Source: Escallonia rubra
Lineage: Eukaryota; Streptophyta; Magnoliopsida; Escalloniales; Escalloniaceae
Reading direction: 5' to 3'
Assembly (NCBI GenBank): GCA_033065855.1
Contig: JAVXUO010000147.1
Span: 124,001 to 188,000 of the forward strand
Length of the DNA stretch: 64,000 nt
Positions 1 to 11,780 of the stretch are shown here, one piece after another. Position 1 is the stretch's first letter. The number at the start of each line of letters is the position of its first letter. The translations under genes and the position numbers were made by a program. The notes under the pieces are model-generated. The model was not told the origin of the DNA. It ran no database searches and saw nothing but the letters and a program-made list of their open reading frames with translations.

Positions 1-1205
1 ATTCTATTCGGACCACACATCTCCCCGAGCAGAATGTCGTCCGAGCACTCTGCCCGAACAGACTACCAAGAGTGGTCCCCATTCTGCTCGGACAAGGCAT
101 CTGACCGAGCATAATTCCGTCTGGGCACTCTGCCCAAGCAGAGTGACAAGAACGGTCCCCATTCTGTCTGGACAAAGGAATATGCCTGAGCAGAATGCCA
201 TCCCAGCAATCTGCCCAAATAGATTGCCAAGGACTGTCCCAATTCTGTTTAAACAAGGCATCTGCGCAAGTAGAATACCGTCTGAGCACTCTGCCCGAGC
301 AGAGTTCCACGAGTGTTCCCCATTCCATTCGGACAAGGCATCTGCTCGAGCAGAATGACGTCCGTGCACTCTGCCCGAGCAGAGTGCCAAGAATGGTCCC
401 CTTTCGGTTCGGGGTGGTATTCGCTGAAGCAGAATACCGTCTGAAGTACTCTACCCGAGCAGAGTGCTAAGAATGGTCCTCATTCTGTTCGGATAAAGGC
501 ATCTGCCATAGCAGAATGTCGTTTGAGCACTCTGCTCGAGAAAAGTGAGAAGAATAGTCCCTATTCAGTTCGGACAAAGGCATCTGCCCGAGCAGAATAC
601 CGTCCGAGCACTCTGTCCTAGCAGAGTGCCAAGGACTATCCCCATTATGTTCGGACATGGCATTTGCCTGAGCAGAATGTCGTCTGAGCACTTTGCCCGA
701 GCAAAGTGCCAAGAGTGGTCCCCATTCTATTCAGACAAGGCATCTGTCCGATCAGAATACCGACTGAGCACTGTACCTGAGCATAGTGCCAAGAATGGTC
801 TCCATTCTGCTCGGACAAGGTATTTGCCCTAGCAGAATACCATCCGAGCACTGCGCCCGAGCAGAATGCCAATGACTGTCTCTATTCTGCTTAGACAAGG
901 CATCTGCCCGAGCAGACACCATTCGAGAACTCTGCCCGAGAAGAGTGCCAAGGACTGTCTTCATTTTGCTCGGACTGCAAGAGAAAATATCATCCAAGCA
1001 CTCTGCCCGGGTAGAATGCCAATGACTGTCTCTTTTCTGCTCGGACAAGGCACTCTGCCCGAGTAGAACAACGTCCGAGCACTCTACCCGAGCAGAGTGC
1101 CAAGGACTGTCTCCATTCTGCTCGGACAAGGCATATGCCTGAGCAGAATGCCGTTTGAGCACTCTGCCCAAGCAGAGTGCCAAGAAGTGTCTCTTCGATG
1201 TTCGT
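1..1205. repeat. 80-bp tandem array of short hairpins
   Basis: About 15 diverged head-to-tail copies of a unit of roughly 80 bp; the phrase beginning CAAGARTGGTCCCCATTCTG recurs near 69, 148, 229, 309, 389 and 468. Each unit contains a small palindrome, CTCTGCCCGAGCAGAG, and a related CTCGGACAAGGCATCTG segment. Long frames cross it on both strands only because the period leaves few stops; none resembles a protein. It probably belongs to the internal region of the LTR element whose 3' LTR ends at 1740. Confidence 0.9.
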
Positions 1206-1308
1206 ACATATTTAACTACTGCTTAGCTACTCCAGTGAAAGAGTGTTCGCCCGCTTCAGGACCACTGGCAAAAGTAGATGGCACTAGGATACGCCTCTAA
1301 TCACTGGA

Positions 1309-1740
1309 TGATACGTGGCAGTTATGACCCATAGTCAATTCTGGGTCGCTACCAATTTGGCACTTGCTATATTGGTCTTTCGATAAAATCCTAAAATGAT
1401 TCTAACTCAATCGTCAGGGATGATGACATGATCCTTAAGGATCCTAACATGATCCTGATTGGCCTGGCCCAAGGCCCAGCTGCCAAGACTCACCAACCTA
1501 TTAGGAGTCTTCCACCTACGACTACATAAAAGGGGCTACCCCCAGGTATGTGGACAACTACACACACATACATATACACTGTGTTATATTACTTTCTCAG
1601 AGTTCTACACTGTTAGCTGCGCTCTGACTTAAGCATCAGAGAGTTCCTCCGCCAGAACCCCACCACGCCGGTCACTCCGTGTTCTTTTTTGCAGGTTTAT
1701 TCTCTGGTTATGGTTCTCGATCCAGTTTCTAGCAGCAACA
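1309..1740 (+). mobile_element. LTR (3' end at 1740) of a non-autonomous LTR retrotransposon
   Basis: The stretch from about 1420 to 1740 aligns with the LTRs at 5574-5977 and 10077-10481. Shared blocks are a TATA-like ATAAAAGGGG followed by CTACCCCCAGGTA, then GCTGCGCTCTGACTTAAGCA, a TTGCAGGT block, and an end in AGCAGCAACA. The 3' boundary at 1740 is firm by that homology. The 5' boundary at 1309 (TGATACGTGG) is a guess from length, and no clear polypurine tract precedes it. The rest of the element, including its 5' LTR, would lie left of the window. Confidence 0.7.
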
Positions 1741-1840
1741 GTAAATAATGTTCACTCTTTCACTTGACCATTTAATGTTTCAGGTAATTACTATTGTTCA
1801 ATTATTTCATCTTATTAATGTTGTTTTTTTATCAGGATTG

Positions 1841-2492
1841 TGGAGCATGCGGTGACTATGAAGATCAACGTTCTTATGAAGGGCCAATTTTTTTAGCCAC
1901 TACTGTACCGAGGGACTGGGATACCGGGAGGAGAAAAGAGCTGTGGCCAGAATTATGAGTCTGTTAGTATTTGTTTAGTATTTTTCAATGGAATTAATTG
2001 TGTTGATTGTGTTATTTGATGCATTCCAGGATGTGTTTGAGTTTGATTCGTTTGAGCAGTAGGCATTTGGGAGAGCTGCTTTTTTTTGGCTATGTACCAT
2101 AGCCAAAAATTACTATCGGTGGCTACACGTTGCACGGGAACGAGCAAAGAGGATGCTGCCGGAGGGTGCACCAATGGAGGAGTGGAAACGGTCTGGCCCT
2201 CATTTGATCTCAGGATCTTTATGGGCGCAGATGGTTGATAGGTGGATTACTGATCCATCTTGGGAGGTCAAGAATAGGAGTGGGAAGGCAAAACAGAGTC
2301 GATCAAGATCATACTCACACGGGAGGTTGGTGCCTCACGGCGTTCTTCGACATCAAAATACGACTGGAGATGGATAAGGATGAGGTGCAAGCTTTCGCAT
2401 GCCGTTTGATGCACAAGAGGAAAGTGCTTAAAGATAATGGACATCCGACGAGGGAGTTCATTTCCAAGGTTGCTCAACAGGTCAATGTAAGT
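1841..2492 (+). pseudogene. CACTA (En/Spm, Ptta-type) transposase-associated protein, broken
   Basis: Reading from about 2105 gives a peptide running YRWLHVARERAKRM, then DRWITDPSWEVKNR, and, after a frame change near 2300, HTHTGG and EMDKDEVQAFACRLMHKR. The pattern of a Trp-rich segment, then S/N-R-rich residues, then HTGG is typical of plant En/Spm transposase-associated proteins (Pfam Transposase_24 / Ptta_En_Spm families). The reading needs at least one frameshift. A splice-like GTAAGT follows at about 2488. A possible continuation lies at 11090-11560, beyond the nested insertions. It is not functional, and the exact exon structure is uncertain. Confidence 0.65.
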
Positions 2493-2529
2493 TCTATATA
2501 AAATTATCTTTAATTCAAATTTGAATGTC

Positions 2530-5500
2530 TTAACATCTCAGAAATCCGGAGTTCCGCCGCCCCGAACTCCCGGAACAATAACCTACCACATCACATCAAA
2601 CCTGTCAAATCATGTTTACTAACACATACTTCAAAGCATCGAATTCGGCATCAACTCAAATTTGTCAAAATACAAGATTATAGAACTGCTTAAACTTAAA
2701 CTATTAAAATCTAGGTTCTTTACAAACTCAAGTTCTTCTAAAACAAGTTGACAGTACCGACCCACGCAGGGGTCTCATTACACAGTAGTGATGGGCTCAC
2801 CGAAACCTCACACAGACTCTAAACCCATTTTTGAGCATGCTACAGCTGATCATTACCTGCAGAAGGGAGTCAAACAAAGGGTGAGCTTTTGAGAGCTCAG
2901 TAAGGTCGTTCAAGGTACAACCGAAAGAATTACAAAATGACTAAAGAGTTCAACCGAGGGAAATTTCTCAAAACATTTCAACAATCATGAACAGTTTCGT
3001 AATTTCCAAAACAACCATAATCAGTCATAAGCATATGTCAAAAACGACCAAAAACAATCATAGACATACACCAAAACAAACATCAGCAACCATCTCAGTT
3101 TCCAATCAAACATTAACATTTATAACCATATGTCAAAAACGATCGTTTGAAGATCATTTTCAAAGTCATCATTTTAAAAATACAAAGATGATTTTTCAAA
3201 GGGTTTCAAAATGAACACAGATACTTCAAAGGGCAATAGGGGAAGGGTTTCGTACAAACACAACAGTTTGATCACAATATGAGGAAGAGTTTCAACTCAA
3301 TCCCCCTCAATCAGATAGCAAGACATTCACTTGAACATCACTTTCCAAATTAATCATTGTAAGATGAAATGTAAACGAATTTAACGATATTGATCCTGGG
3401 CAGATGCAATGTCATTCAGGCAATGCGAAGATGTACACATGCATGATGTATGTTAATAACTAGCTCTTTCCATCAATAAAGAAACCAACATGCGTTTCCC
3501 GTAGGAAGCAGTTACAATCCTTCCTTATAACGCCTCCCTCAAAACAGACCCCCAGGTCAACACATAAAACACAATCATATACTTAACAGGAAATTCAATG
3601 CTTAACTTGTAATAACAATAAGCATGAACATGAACTCAACTAACCGAACAATTAAGGTTTCAATAACAATTAAGCATACTGATATAATTCATCACTCAGA
3701 ATTTCAGAATAATCACAAACAAATAGTAAGAACAAATACGAGCAGTTATTAAATTAGGCACAATAATTCAGAAGAAAGAACACAAATAATCATTGAATTT
3801 GCTCAGCATGCATTAACAGGCGAGTATCGATAGGATTTCCAAATAACTGGTTCAGGTTTAATATTGGGGTTTTCTTGGCAATAACATGTTGTTATCAAAT
3901 GCATATCTCAGTGTTCGACAATAACCATAAGTAAATCAAAAGAATACTTACGAGTACGAGTTATCGATATAAGGGTTCGGATATAAATCCTCCTTACTTG
4001 GGGTTCAGATAGAAACTCTTACTTGGATCCGAAGCTAACTAGTCTGACCGGAAAGTCTGTTGCTTTACCCTAAATAGAATAATCAAATCATCAGAACATA
4101 GCATACACTACGGTATTATAAACTCAATACAGACTCATGCATATTCCCAGAATGACCTCTCTTACCGAGTATTTAAAATTACAAAAATGACCCTTATGTG
4201 CAAAATTACCAAAATGCCCTATCACGCTTAAGACACCAAAACAGCCTTCTCGTAAGTAAAATCACTAGAATAACCTTATTGTATGTGAATTTACCCATAA
4301 ATACCTTTTATAGGTAAAATTACCAAAACACCCCCTTTGGGTGGCAAATTACCAAAATACCCCCTGAGGGTTCCCGGCACTGGAAAAATCTCGAAAATAT
4401 CTTAAAACACTATTTTAAGTATCCTGAAGTCATTTTTGGTAAAAAAGTATTTTAGAAAATTTTCACTCGAAAACCCCGAACCGATGTCCGGACCGGGCGC
4501 TTAGAGGGCAGTTTCGCTAAAAATACCTATCAGCCTCAGAATGACACGAAATCTTAGAAAATCAAACATCTCAGTAAAATAAGTTTTTCTAAAAAGTTTC
4601 AGATTAAGATAGCTTGGTTTGATATGATAAATAATTCGATAATTCTTTATATTTGATACCCTAATTTAGCACTCTCCGTGGATACCGAAAATTTCCAAAA
4701 CATTTCAAAGTGTACATCTCGTAAAAATAATAGGGGTTAGTGTTTTAGACTTTGTCAAATTTTGATCCTAACTGTTTATAAAAATTTGGATTAAAACTGC
4801 CTAATTAATTTTCTACCTTTAGTGACAAAAACAAACACTATTCAAATTGAAACACAGTATTACACCTTAAACACAAACACACTTCATCTTCCTCACACTC
4901 CCCCTCTCTAGTGAAGCATTTGTATGCCCAATTCACACACCCACTCACTGTTACACCCAACCACACATGTTAACACATCAACACAAACTCCAACACACAA
5001 TTACACACACACGTTCATACACAATTCACACAATCACACACCCAAGCACACACCACACACAGAATCACAGAAACACACACTGCACCCACAAAAACACACA
5101 CCAAACCCCTCAGTAACCTACTGAAAACTCACCCCCTTACTTTTACACATACACTAACACCACAAATACCCCTTACCCGAAATATACACATTCCCTGACA
5201 CATGAACACACACACACACACACACTGCACCGCCATGAACACGGCTGTGAACACACACTCATTGCACAAAATTTCCACACCCGCCCACTCACTAAAACAC
5301 CACTACACACACTAATTCAGGGCTGCTCTGTCCTCTTTTCGTACAAACTCCCACCTGCACACACGGCAGCCATGAACACACACACACAACCTGCAACCAC
5401 ACACAGCACACACTAAATTCACTCCACGAGATTGCAGCTAAAAGAAGGGAATTACCTGATGAAATTCCCTCCAATTCCTCTCTCTTTCCCCCTGTTTCTT

Positions 5501-5573
5501 CTCTGCCGAAGCCACTGACCTCCTTCTCCTATGTTTCTGTTCTTTCTTTGTTCTGTTTCTTTTTTTATGGATC
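2530..5573. other. Left portion of the solo LTR; non-coding
   Basis: AT-rich sequence with no supportable gene. From 4140 to 4400 it has repeated short phrases of the form AATTACCAAAATRCCCC. From about 4850 to 5430 it is very rich in CA (including a (CA)n run near 5206-5225), which produces meaningless His/Thr-rich frames. Confidence 0.6.
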
Positions 5574-5977
5574 TGATATATCTCAAATATACTCCCAATA
5601 ATTGGGGAATACCGGCACTCTCAGTCATACTAGGACATTGGGGATTATCTTATCAAGACTCTATCATCAGAGATAGACACGTGATTCTCTAGAATCCTAA
5701 TACAATCCTAATTGGATTTGTTCACATTCAAGTCCTACTATGGCTCTTCTTCCTACCATTATATAAAGGGGTCTACCCCCAGGTAAAAGGGACGACTACA
5801 CAAATACACACATACATGCTTTTTCAGAGTTATTATCATGTAGCTGCGCTCTGACTTAAGCATCGGAGAGTTCTCCGTCGGGAACCCCACCCGGCGGTCA
5901 CTCATTTTTTGTCTTGCAGGTCATCGGTCCAGGCTCGGGTTCCGCAACGTACGCGGGACATATTTTAAGCAGCAACA
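5574..5977 (+). repeat. 5' LTR of the 4.9-kb element
   Basis: It begins with TG and ends with CA, and is nearly identical to 10077-10481 with scattered substitutions only. That similarity implies a fairly recent insertion. Confidence 0.92.
5760..5767 (+). promoter_or_regulatory. TATA box of the 5' LTR
   Basis: TATATAAA is followed at once by GGGGTCTACCCCC, a small inverted repeat. The same arrangement occurs at 10263 in the 3' LTR, and a related one occurs near 1525. This is the likely core promoter that drives the element's RNA. Confidence 0.6.
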
Positions 5978-5980
5978 TTT

Positions 5981-5998
5981 TGGCGCCATCCGTGGGAC
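5981..5998 (+). other. Primer binding site
   Basis: TGGCGCCATCCGTGGGAC starts 3 nt after the LTR with the TGG complementary to a tRNA CCA end. I did not assign the tRNA. Confidence 0.7.
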
Positions 5999-8900
5999 CC
6001 GTCAGCCTAGCCGTTTGACCTCAAGAAAATTCAACAGTTGTATACCAAACTGCTGGCGACAACGCGCCAGGCAACCGCCACGCCGTCGCACGGTCGCCAC
6101 CGTCCAAGCAATCTGCTCCACCAAATCAATAGCAACGGCGCCACTACGCCGACCACCATCATCAGTTGCACAAACATCGCTACAACCACCGTCGGCGGCA
6201 ATCAGCCGCAACCAAAGTTACAAGGCAGTGCCAATGGAGTCTTGGCCACCACGATCAGCACCACCGCCACAGCGGGACTGCCGTATCAACAAAGAAGAAA
6301 AAGAAAGTTGGGGTATCTGCACCACGCATGAGGCAGCGCCGTCGCCCATAACTTGCAGATCGCCGCCCTCATGGGCAAAGCCCTAAACAACTACCTCATG
6401 AACAGTACCTACAAGGACAACCCTATCCCTGCTCAACCATCAAGCCACCGGAGTCACCGGCGTCCCTAATTGCTGCTAGCGGCCAATCGACGGTACTGTC
6501 ATCAACAGGTCCAGAAAAAGGGAACAAGAAAAGAAGAGGTAGAAGCACTGTCGCCGTTCGCCACCACAGGTGACCACCACTGTCGGCCCAAACAGAGTTC
6601 GGTGTCGATGGTGCCTCCAGTAGACCCGCACCGTCGAGATGCGCACTACCGTGAACAGTGACAGCGTGACGCCAACGTGGGTCTCCAAACTCGACCGCCT
6701 TCAGACAGCCTCCATGGCCACTCAATCGTCCCTACCAGAATCACTGGTGCTGCAATCGACCTCACAACCGCCGATGGCAGAATCTATATTCGCAAACGCC
6801 AATATCGTACCGTCCACCACAATTCGCCGCCATCAGTCATCACGGTGCCAATTCCTCCATCAGCCAACATCCTGGTCAGACAACGCCGCCGATAACAACG
6901 GCAGCTCGCCGTCGAAAATCTCCTATGGCTACCACAACAACTCAAAAAAAATGTGGAAGAAGAAGTAGTTGCAGCACCGCCGTACATAGTCATTCTATAC
7001 GTGACGCCTGGACATCAGTCATCGAAGCACCGCCGCATTTCGCTGGTCACACGACCATTGCCACCGGCCACAAACGGCCGCCACGAATTTACTGCTGCAA
7101 TTGCCATCAGCCTTTAATAATCTGATGACAGAGTCAGACCGATCGGCACCACGCCGCCAACGCAGCTACCGTAAGCAGTTACCAAATTAAAAAATAAAAT
7201 AAGAAAGAGGGAAGAAGAAGAAGCTGATCGCGCCGTCAAATCGACTCCTCTGACAAGGCACCGGCGCCGCACCACTGCGGCTTCACCTGACGCCGCACCG
7301 TCCACGACAGTCAGTCGCACCAACGACGGCCAACTCGCCGTCCAAAACCATGGCAGGCCCTGTGGGAAAACACCGGCGCTGTGGTCATTTTGCTGTTTCG
7401 CCGCTACCGGCTTCCAAATCCGCTTCATCGTCGCTCGCCAGATCTGCCATTTACGCTCCACCGCGACGGCAAGCAACGCGCCATAGCGCTGACTCTTTCA
7501 TCAGCCTCTCACTCACCAACATATCGCCTCCATCGCCAACGTCGCGCCACTGTGACCTTTTTAGACGTCGCCGTCCACCACATGCAGTAGCAGCGGCTTC
7601 ACCAAGAGACAAGCAACCGCCGTTCCAGCATCAATCGGTGCCCTCTCCACCGCGATCAATGACAACCGCCGCCTACGCCACTAGATCTTGCATAGATCTA
7701 CACCTTTGCGTCGTCCGGCGATGCATCAACCCGTTGGAACGATTCCTCGGCGTTATTGTGGCGACGGTAGTGTTGAATTGACGGAACAACTCTTCGCCAC
7801 TCCTGCCGGCGATGTGATCTGACCGACGGCAGTGACAGCCCGTGAAGGCTATTCGGCACCCTTCATCCAGATAAGGTGCACTCCTTCCTTGTGAAAGCAT
7901 TGATGTTTTAACCCCATGAAAATGCATAATTGTATTTAAGACCACAAGGTCTAATTTATTCAGCATGTGCCACAACTTTTTAAAAGCATTAAACTTTTAA
8001 CCCGTAATTATGCATATTATATATATTTGACCCACATAGTCTTTTTTATTAGACATATGCATAATTTTTAAGACTATTATGTTAAAAATATATTTGCATT
8101 TTTATATGCTTTATTGCTTCAGAGGTTATTTTTTCAGTCACGTACTTTTATTTCTTGCAAGGGCTTTTACTGCGCTGGTAAGCAAGGAACAGATTCACAG
8201 CCGGCCACGCACATGCCACCGGAGCCATCGGCGACGCAAAGTTGCTGGAAGACCGCGGTGGGCACCATAAGCCGCCGGCCACCGCAGTCCAGTTGCAGGA
8301 GCAAACAACATCTCAGCAAAAAAATAAATAAATAAACCAACATCTCCACCGCCACCAGCGTCGGCGCTAGGCAACGCCATACGACCACCGTTGGTAACAA
8401 ATTGCGAGCGCCATTGCACCGCCCTCCAGTCAAGATCTGTGCCGCCACAGCCCCAAGAGAATGGTTGCCACTCCCAATCGTGGCGTCAACCACGGTCAGC
8501 GGCAACAACTCGTCACCGGTCAAACACTCCAGTCACCACCGTGACTATCGGCAGCGCTATTAGCGTCATCGCCACCATCGCCGTCATCGCGTCACTGTCT
8601 CACCGCTACCAGCTTCCAGATCTGCACCACCGCGACCATGGGAAAAACATCGTCGCTTCATACCCGGAGGAGACTAACGATCGCCGCGAGTTTACTTCAG
8701 GTCGGCCGCTAACAAGCAACCACTATCGCCAACTGCAACTCCGGCGACACGCACCGTCCTAATCAGACCACACCGCCGGCGGCAAAAGAAAAAAATCAAA
8801 GTAGGAAGAAGAACACTGCGAAGTAACCGATGCCACCAGCCACACATCGGAAACAACAACCAAATCCGCAAAGACAAGTAGCGCCGCCAGCGCGCCACCA

Positions 8901-9150
8901 CGCAACCACCTCTCTATTGCGCCACCTCAAGTTCGGTCAAAGAGAAAGTGGAGCAGACCCAATAAGGGTTTATACTGCGCTCGTAAGCATCAACAATGAC
9001 GCAAAACCACTTCACAAGCAAGGAACAAACTCACAGCACCAGGCGACTTAAAGGTCACGCCTAGGGTTTTTGCTGCAGTATCATGCCGCCTCGACATTAT
9101 GTATCCGGTCATACAGTGACCGACTATCAACGGTCAAACATTCACACCAG
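5999..9150 (+). other. Non-coding GC-rich interior of the 4.9-kb element
   Basis: Dominated by CACCGCCG/CCGTCGCC-like low-complexity sequence with many short overlapping frames on both strands, none protein-like. Partial internal duplications exist: a phrase on the pattern TTTTACTGCGCTGGTAAGC occurs near 8165 and again, altered, near 8970; both are followed by AAGCAAGGAACA and CTCACAGC-like sequence. A short AT-rich stretch occurs at 7880-8130. Confidence 0.6.
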
Positions 9151-9179
9151 CGCATGCTACTAATGCAACTGGTGAATCA

Positions 9180-10060
9180 GAGCACTTTGCGCTCTATCTG
9201 CCCCCGAGGGCACGTATGACGAGAACTCTAAGTTCCGTCCAGCCCCCCAGGGCATTTACATGAGCTACATTCCCCGTCAAGGGCGCGTACGAGAACTCTA
9301 AGTTCCGTCAACCCTCCGAGGGTATTTTACATGAGCTCCATGTTCCATTCCCCCTCAAGGGCACTTATCAGAACTCTACGTTCCACTAGCCCTCTAGGGC
9401 GGTCCCTCAAGGGACGAACACCCTCAAGGGTGACATGATAGCACACAAGTGTTATCTGACACGGTCTAGCTTTAGTTCTAGCCCGAGAAACGGCAAAACC
9501 ACGTGGGAGTTCGTCGCCCTACCCTGTTTTGTTAATTCGAAACCTGGCCGAGCGTGAGTGCGAGGCTTCTTTGCCAGCCCTTAGCTGACGATAAGGGTTC
9601 GCGTCAAAGTAAAACGCAAGCATGATGTGGTCAGCTCAAGCTAAAGAACACACACTTGCACAAAACAAACACCTTCCACATGAGAGGTGACCCCTCAAGG
9701 GGACATTCAAACACTTAGCACATGCAACAACTTGCATGCACAGCTCTGTGTCCTCTCTCTAGAAAAGGCTAACGTGGGGCACAGCCTTTAATGGATCCCG
9801 AGATCCCATTATTCATCTTCCCAAAGATGATTCCGAATAGCCTACTTAGGCGACATTCGAAAGACCTAGCTCTCAAGAGCTAGAGTTCTAGCATCCTACT
9901 CGGGCAAAGTTCCAAGGCTTAAGCTCCCAAGAGCTTAGGTCCGAGTACATGGAGTAGAGAAATATTATTACCCCTACAAGCGGATGGAGAATCCCTTACA
10001 AATCTAACGTGTGTCTCAAGACACCAAGTATGAACTTCCTCAGCCAAACATTTTGGCTAA
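9180..10060 (+). repeat. Cluster of micro-hairpins upstream of the 3' LTR
   Basis: Many short perfect inverted repeats with tiny loops: CCCTCAAGGG (several copies at 9350-9435 and again near 9690), AGCTCTCAAGAGCT near 9870, AAGCTCCCAAGAGCTT near 9921, GTGTCTCAAGACACC near 10012 and AGCCAAACATTTTGGCT near 10042. From 9190 to 9390 they ride on a degenerate repeat carrying GAGAACTCTAAGTTCCGTC. The layout resembles the array at 1-1205, which also precedes a related LTR. Confidence 0.75.
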
Positions 10061-10076
10061 GGAAGTGGGGGGCTTA
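10061..10076 (+). other. Polypurine tract
   Basis: GGAAGTGGGGGGCTTA lies directly against the TG of the 3' LTR, the expected position for plus-strand priming. Confidence 0.75.
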
Positions 10077-10481
10077 TGATATATCTCAAATATACTCCCA
10101 ATAATTGGGGAATACCGGGACTGTGAGTCGTATTAGGACATTGGGGATTATCTTATCAAGACTCTATCATCAGAGATAGACACGTGATTCTCTAGAATCC
10201 TAATACAATCCTAATTGGATTTGTTCACATTCAAGTCCTACTATGGCTCTTCTTCCTACCATTATATAAAGGGGTCTACCCCCCAGGTAAAAGGGACGAC
10301 TACACAACTACACACATTCATGCTTTTGCAGAGTCATTATCATGTAGCTGCGCTCTGACTTAAGCATCGGAGAGTTCTCCGCCGGGAACCCCACCCAGCG
10401 GTCACTCGTTTTCTGTCTTGCAGGTCATCGGTCCAGGCTCGGGTTCCGCAACGTACGCCGGACATATTTTAAGCAACAACA
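10077..10481 (+). repeat. 3' LTR of the 4.9-kb element
   Basis: Matches 5574-5977 over its whole length, including the TATA block and the terminal CAACAACA. Confidence 0.92.
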
Positions 10482-10995
10482 ATATCTTCCACCCGAATTT
10501 CCTTTACAAGATTTTCTTTCCATTAATTTACTAGTAACTTGATTAGTCATCACATAGAATAAGAAGGAGGTGGAATTTTCTTATGATTTATTTTCCCAAA
10601 GTTTGACACATAATGTCCAACTTTCAAAAATCGCAATTTAGCCTCCAAAATTTCTATATTTGCAAAATAACCCCAAACTTTATGTAATTACATTTAAGCC
10701 CCACAATTATTCTAATCGTTATTAATTTAATTATACATCACTGAAAATATATACTATCACTCATTTTATTATTTTTCATCAATAAAACTATAATTTACAT
10801 TCACGCCCCAAAGTTTTCCCAAAACTACAAAAATGACCTCAAAAGTTTTTAAAATTTCATTTTTACCCCAAAATTTTTTTAAGCTCCCATACTCTACTAA
10901 TACCCGAGAATTGCTTAAAATTAACGCTCGTTTATTTTTCGGATCTCCGATAGTTATTTTAAACCGCTCCAAAAAGTGCGGGATATTACAATGTC

Positions 10996-11780
10996 TTCAA
11001 TTCATTGCCTATTGCCTGATCAAGCATTGACAAGGTTATGATATGTTTTTATTATTTTGCAAGCCGCATTTGAGAGTTTATTTTATCTAGGCAACAGTCA
11101 TTAGCATCCACGGGTACAAGTGTAGAGAGATTGCAGACGTAATTAGATACACCAGGGGTCGTGAATAGGAAGAAAGGGCGTGTATGTGAATCCAGCTTGA
11201 CTACACGTACCGTGATGGGAGCATCTCTAACCTCTACTGCCCCTTAACAGACAGAGAGACCGACCACGGAGCAGGGGTTTGACCCGACATACATTCATCA
11301 TGTTGCTCAAGAAGTGGCTAGAATCATCAGGGACGATCAGATACAAATATGTTAATATTTATGAAGTCAATCCGTTATTTGGTGAAGTCTTATGTACAAT
11401 TGGTAACGAGTATGTGTATTTTCTTTTAATGTAAGGAAATGTTTTCCAATTCGAGCCGAATCCACATGGCACACCCGTGGATGAGCAGGATCTGAATGTT
11501 GTTATTAATGATGACGATAGAGTCGACATGCACGTCTCCCCTCCCTTCTCCCCTTCCTCCCCTCCCCCTTCTTATGTTAGTACGTTTGTCCCTGCGGTTG
11601 GGTGTATGTTAATGTTTAATTTACATTTATGACATTGTATATATTTGTATTAAATTTACATTTCGTGTATTTATATTCAAATAATTGATGATGGATAAGC
11701 AATTACTTGACTATTGTAGATTGGGTTCCCTTGTGGATGAATGTATATTGTTAAAAAAACAAATCAAAAGAAATGCGACA
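10996..11780 (+). pseudogene. CACTA element interior, degraded exon-like remnant
   Basis: After the solo LTR the sequence resumes with an intron-like stretch and a TTTATCTAG acceptor-like motif near 11091. Then come short readable pieces such as HGYKCREIADVIRYTRGRE and FDPTYIHHVAQEVARIIRD, separated by stops. They could be the downstream exon of the transposase-associated frame at 1841-2492. No full domain can be recognised. Confidence 0.4.

Larger units (their letters stand above)
5574..10481 (+). mobile_element. Complete non-autonomous LTR retrotransposon (LARD-like), 4.9 kb
   Basis: Two LTRs of 404 and 405 bp (5574-5977 and 10077-10481), each starting TGATATATCTC and ending CAACA, flank a 4.1-kb interior. 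A primer-binding-site-like TGGCGCCATCCGTGGGAC lies at 5981-5998, 3 nt after the left LTR. A polypurine tract ending GTGGGGGGCTTA abuts the right LTR, so the element reads on the plus strand. The interior has no recognisable gag, protease, RT or integrase. It is instead GC-rich CCACCGCCG-type sequence (6050-9050) followed by hairpin-rich sequence. The flanks GGATC and ATATC match at only 3 of 5 positions, so no clean TSD is visible. Confidence 0.9.
2525..10995. mobile_element. Solo LTR (about 3.55 kb net) with 5-bp TSD ATGTC, interrupted
   Basis: ATGTC at 2525-2529 and at 10991-10995 forms a perfect 5-bp target duplication. Between them the sequence starts TTAACATCTC (2530) and ends GGATATTACA (10990). 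These are inverted relatives of the usual TGTAAYATC...GATATTACA ends of plant gypsy LTRs, with one base apparently lost at the left tip. Near 2850 a block reading GGGTGAGCTTTTGAGAGCTC is of the type common in chromovirus LTRs. Removing the nested element 5574-10481 leaves about 3552 bp with no internal coding region, so I read it as a solo LTR. Lineage (Tekay-like) is a guess. Confidence 0.7.

Noticed and set aside
1..1205. CRISPR-like array or repeat protein genes
   Set aside because: Units are about 80 bp with no unique spacers, in a plant genome; frames on both strands are by-products of a period with few stops.
4924..5124. His/Thr-rich plus-strand frame
   Set aside because: Pure product of CA-rich low-complexity DNA inside the solo LTR.
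6015..8762. Many Arg/Pro/His-rich frames in the 4.9-kb element
   Set aside because: GC-rich CCACCGCCG-type repeats give overlapping frames on both strands; no gag zinc knuckle, protease or RT motif was seen.
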